From: Fimbriimonadales bacterium | Lineage (GTDB): Bacteria; Armatimonadota; Fimbriimonadia; Fimbriimonadales; GBS-DC | Assembly: GCA_026416065.1 (NCBI GenBank) | Contig: JAOAFW010000167.1 | Span: 1-14,351 of the forward strand | Direction: 5' to 3' | Length of the DNA stretch: 14,351 bases | In this document: positions 13,459-14,351 of the stretch, in pieces | Layout of the letters: each line of letters begins with the position of its first letter | Position numbering within the stretch: position 1 is the stretch's first letter | The notes under the pieces: model-generated | The model's input: the letters and a program-made list of their open reading frames with translations, nothing else | Databases searched by the model: none | What the model was told of the DNA's origin: nothing | Made by a program: the position numbers and the translations under genes

Positions 13459-13487
13459 TTCGTAGCGTCGGCGTCCCCGCCGACGAA
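13459..13487 (+). repeat. 29-bp intergenic repeat, copy 3 (best preserved)
   Basis: The unit begins and ends with TTCG/CGAA and contains a perfect 8-bp stem CGTCGGCG (13466-13473) and CGCCGACG (13478-13485) around the loop TCCC. It lies 6 bp from the stop codon of the GVYG-repeat gene. Palindromic, short and intergenic, it resembles REP-type elements moved by dedicated transposases in other bacteria; no such transposase is in the window. Confidence 0.8.
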
Positions 13488-13493
13488 TAGGTT

Positions 13494-14332
13494 TTATGGT
13501 TCGGAACGATGTGCTGGTTCGGGCAGGGCAGGGCGCAATGCACGCTCGGCAGGCTGACCGTAAAGCGCAGGATGCAGATATTTGCCTTGTTCAGAGTGCG
13601 GTTTTTCGCGCTCTGCCTGGAAGCCGCGCTGTCGCACATACGGGTCGTTGCGGATTGCCTCCACGCGCCAAGAGACGCGCTGGTTCGGCGCGCCGCCCGC
13701 GATTTTGAAGCGGTTGCCCTGAATTTCTACCGCCACATGCAGGTTCGGCATCGGCGCGCCAATCGGCGTCAGAGTGTAGCGCGGATCACGGTTGATTGTC
13801 TCAAAGTAGTCTGGTAGCTGTATCCATGCCTCGCCACGCGCGTCCAGCGGAATCACTCCGCTATAGGCATTCAGCGGTTCGGGGGCTTCGGTACAGTAAT
13901 GATACAGGTAATGGGTTTCGGGTCGGAGGGGATGGTCGATACGGAACGATTTCAGCCCGCTTGCGCCCATATCGCCCTGTGAGTAGACGCCAAAGCCGTC
14001 GGGACTGTTGGTCGCTCCGTAGACGCCGTAGTTCGTACCAGTGGATGCAACAGCGAGTCCGCCCACACCGATGCCGCCGGCACTCTCGGTACGCCCCAGC
14101 ACTCCATAATTCAGCCCTGTCGTTGATAGGGCATGTCCGAACACACCGCGCCCCTGATTGCTGGCGGCTTGCCCATACACGCCCTGATTAATTCCCGTGC
14201 CCGCCGTGACGACGCCGAACACGCCCGCGCCCTGACTGCTGCGTGCTTCACCGTAAACACCATAAGTGAACCCCGATAGACTCAGCGACATCCCTCCTAA
14301 AGCGCGTCCAGAGACACTGCTCACCTGTCCGT
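13494..14332 (-). CDS. Surface-type protein with GVYG repeats, 5' end cut by the window edge
   Basis: At least 276 residues are present. The visible N-terminal part is four 26-residue repeats of the form GxNYGVYGxxxSxxGxGVFGxxxxxT, glycine-rich with alternating hydrophobics, as in fibre or beta-helical surface proteins. A conserved C-terminal module follows: KSFRIDHPLRPETHYLYHYC, then IQLPDYFETINRDPRYTLTPIG, RVSWRVEAIRNDPY and GKYLHPALYG. This module recurs after GVYG repeats in large secreted proteins of several phyla; its role is unknown, with adhesion or envelope structure a guess. The apparent GTG start (14322-14324) is doubtful: the frame stays open upstream until it meets a TAA that lies inside the adapter sequence. 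The real gene therefore continues past this edge and probably has more repeats and a signal peptide. Confidence 0.8.
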
Positions 14333-14351
14333 CTGTCTCTTATACACATCT
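14333..14351. other. Nextera/Tn5 mosaic-end adapter remnant (artefact)
   Basis: The last 19 bases read CTGTCTCTTATACACATCT, which is identical to the reverse complement of the Tn5 mosaic end used in Nextera libraries. Its exact length and position at the sequence end show untrimmed adapter, not genomic DNA. It places a false in-frame TAA (14340-14342, minus strand) ahead of the last gene. Confidence 0.97.

Noticed and set aside
13379..13487. Repeat cluster as a CRISPR array
   Set aside because: Units are in mixed orientation with unequal, very short gaps (7 and 15 bp) and there are no cas genes.

Overview
The window looks like ordinary, densely coded chromosome from a moderately GC-rich bacterium. 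It is probably a member of Armatimonadota or a similar deep-branching, possibly thermophilic, lineage. That assignment is inference: it rests on a WD40-like secreted protein ending in a dockerin-type EF-hand pair, a GVYG-repeat surface protein, and frequent promoters that seem to give leaderless mRNAs. No rRNA, tRNA, CRISPR array, transposase or phage gene was seen. The last 19 bases (14333-14351) match the Nextera/Tn5 mosaic-end adapter, so the right edge is a library or assembly artefact and the last gene is cut.

Layout. Positions 1-1912, minus strand: ubiX, purE and a truncated purK (flavin prenyltransferase, then two purine-synthesis steps). Positions 2000-3439, plus: a membrane protein with a CorA-like GMN transmembrane tail; its 3' end overlaps the convergent ribokinase gene. 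Positions 3421-5291, minus: a Gfo/Idh/MocA oxidoreductase followed 2 bp later by ribokinase, a small sugar-use operon. Positions 5350-6295, plus: fliJ overlapping a soluble lytic transglycosylase gene, a flagellar export/rod-assembly pair. Positions 6363-8405, plus: a secreted 14-blade WD40-like protein with a dockerin-like tail. Positions 8408-9250, minus: a secreted phosphodiester glycosidase (NAGPA) family protein. Positions 9424-11207, plus: ubiD and a 72-residue unknown protein, closed by a strong hairpin terminator. Positions 11276-13331, minus: a DUF58 protein and a zinc alcohol dehydrogenase whose start is preceded by a structured leader. Positions 13379-13487: three copies of a 29-bp intergenic repeat. 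Positions 13494-14332, minus: the truncated GVYG-repeat protein.

How the genes fit together. UbiX makes prenylated FMN, which UbiD needs, so the two genes, 7.5 kb apart, supply one decarboxylation, probably in quinone synthesis. PurK and PurE are successive enzymes. FliJ and the transglycosylase (which has no signal peptide) probably serve flagellar export and wall remodelling. The oxidoreductase and ribokinase probably handle a sugar.

Most notable points: PurE has proline in place of the catalytic histidine; six transcription units share a GGTAnnnT motif, with start codons only 6 nt downstream in three cases; a single symmetric -10 element sits between divergent genes; a 29-bp hairpin repeat is present; and the adapter creates a false stop and gene start. 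I found no clearly new multi-gene system.
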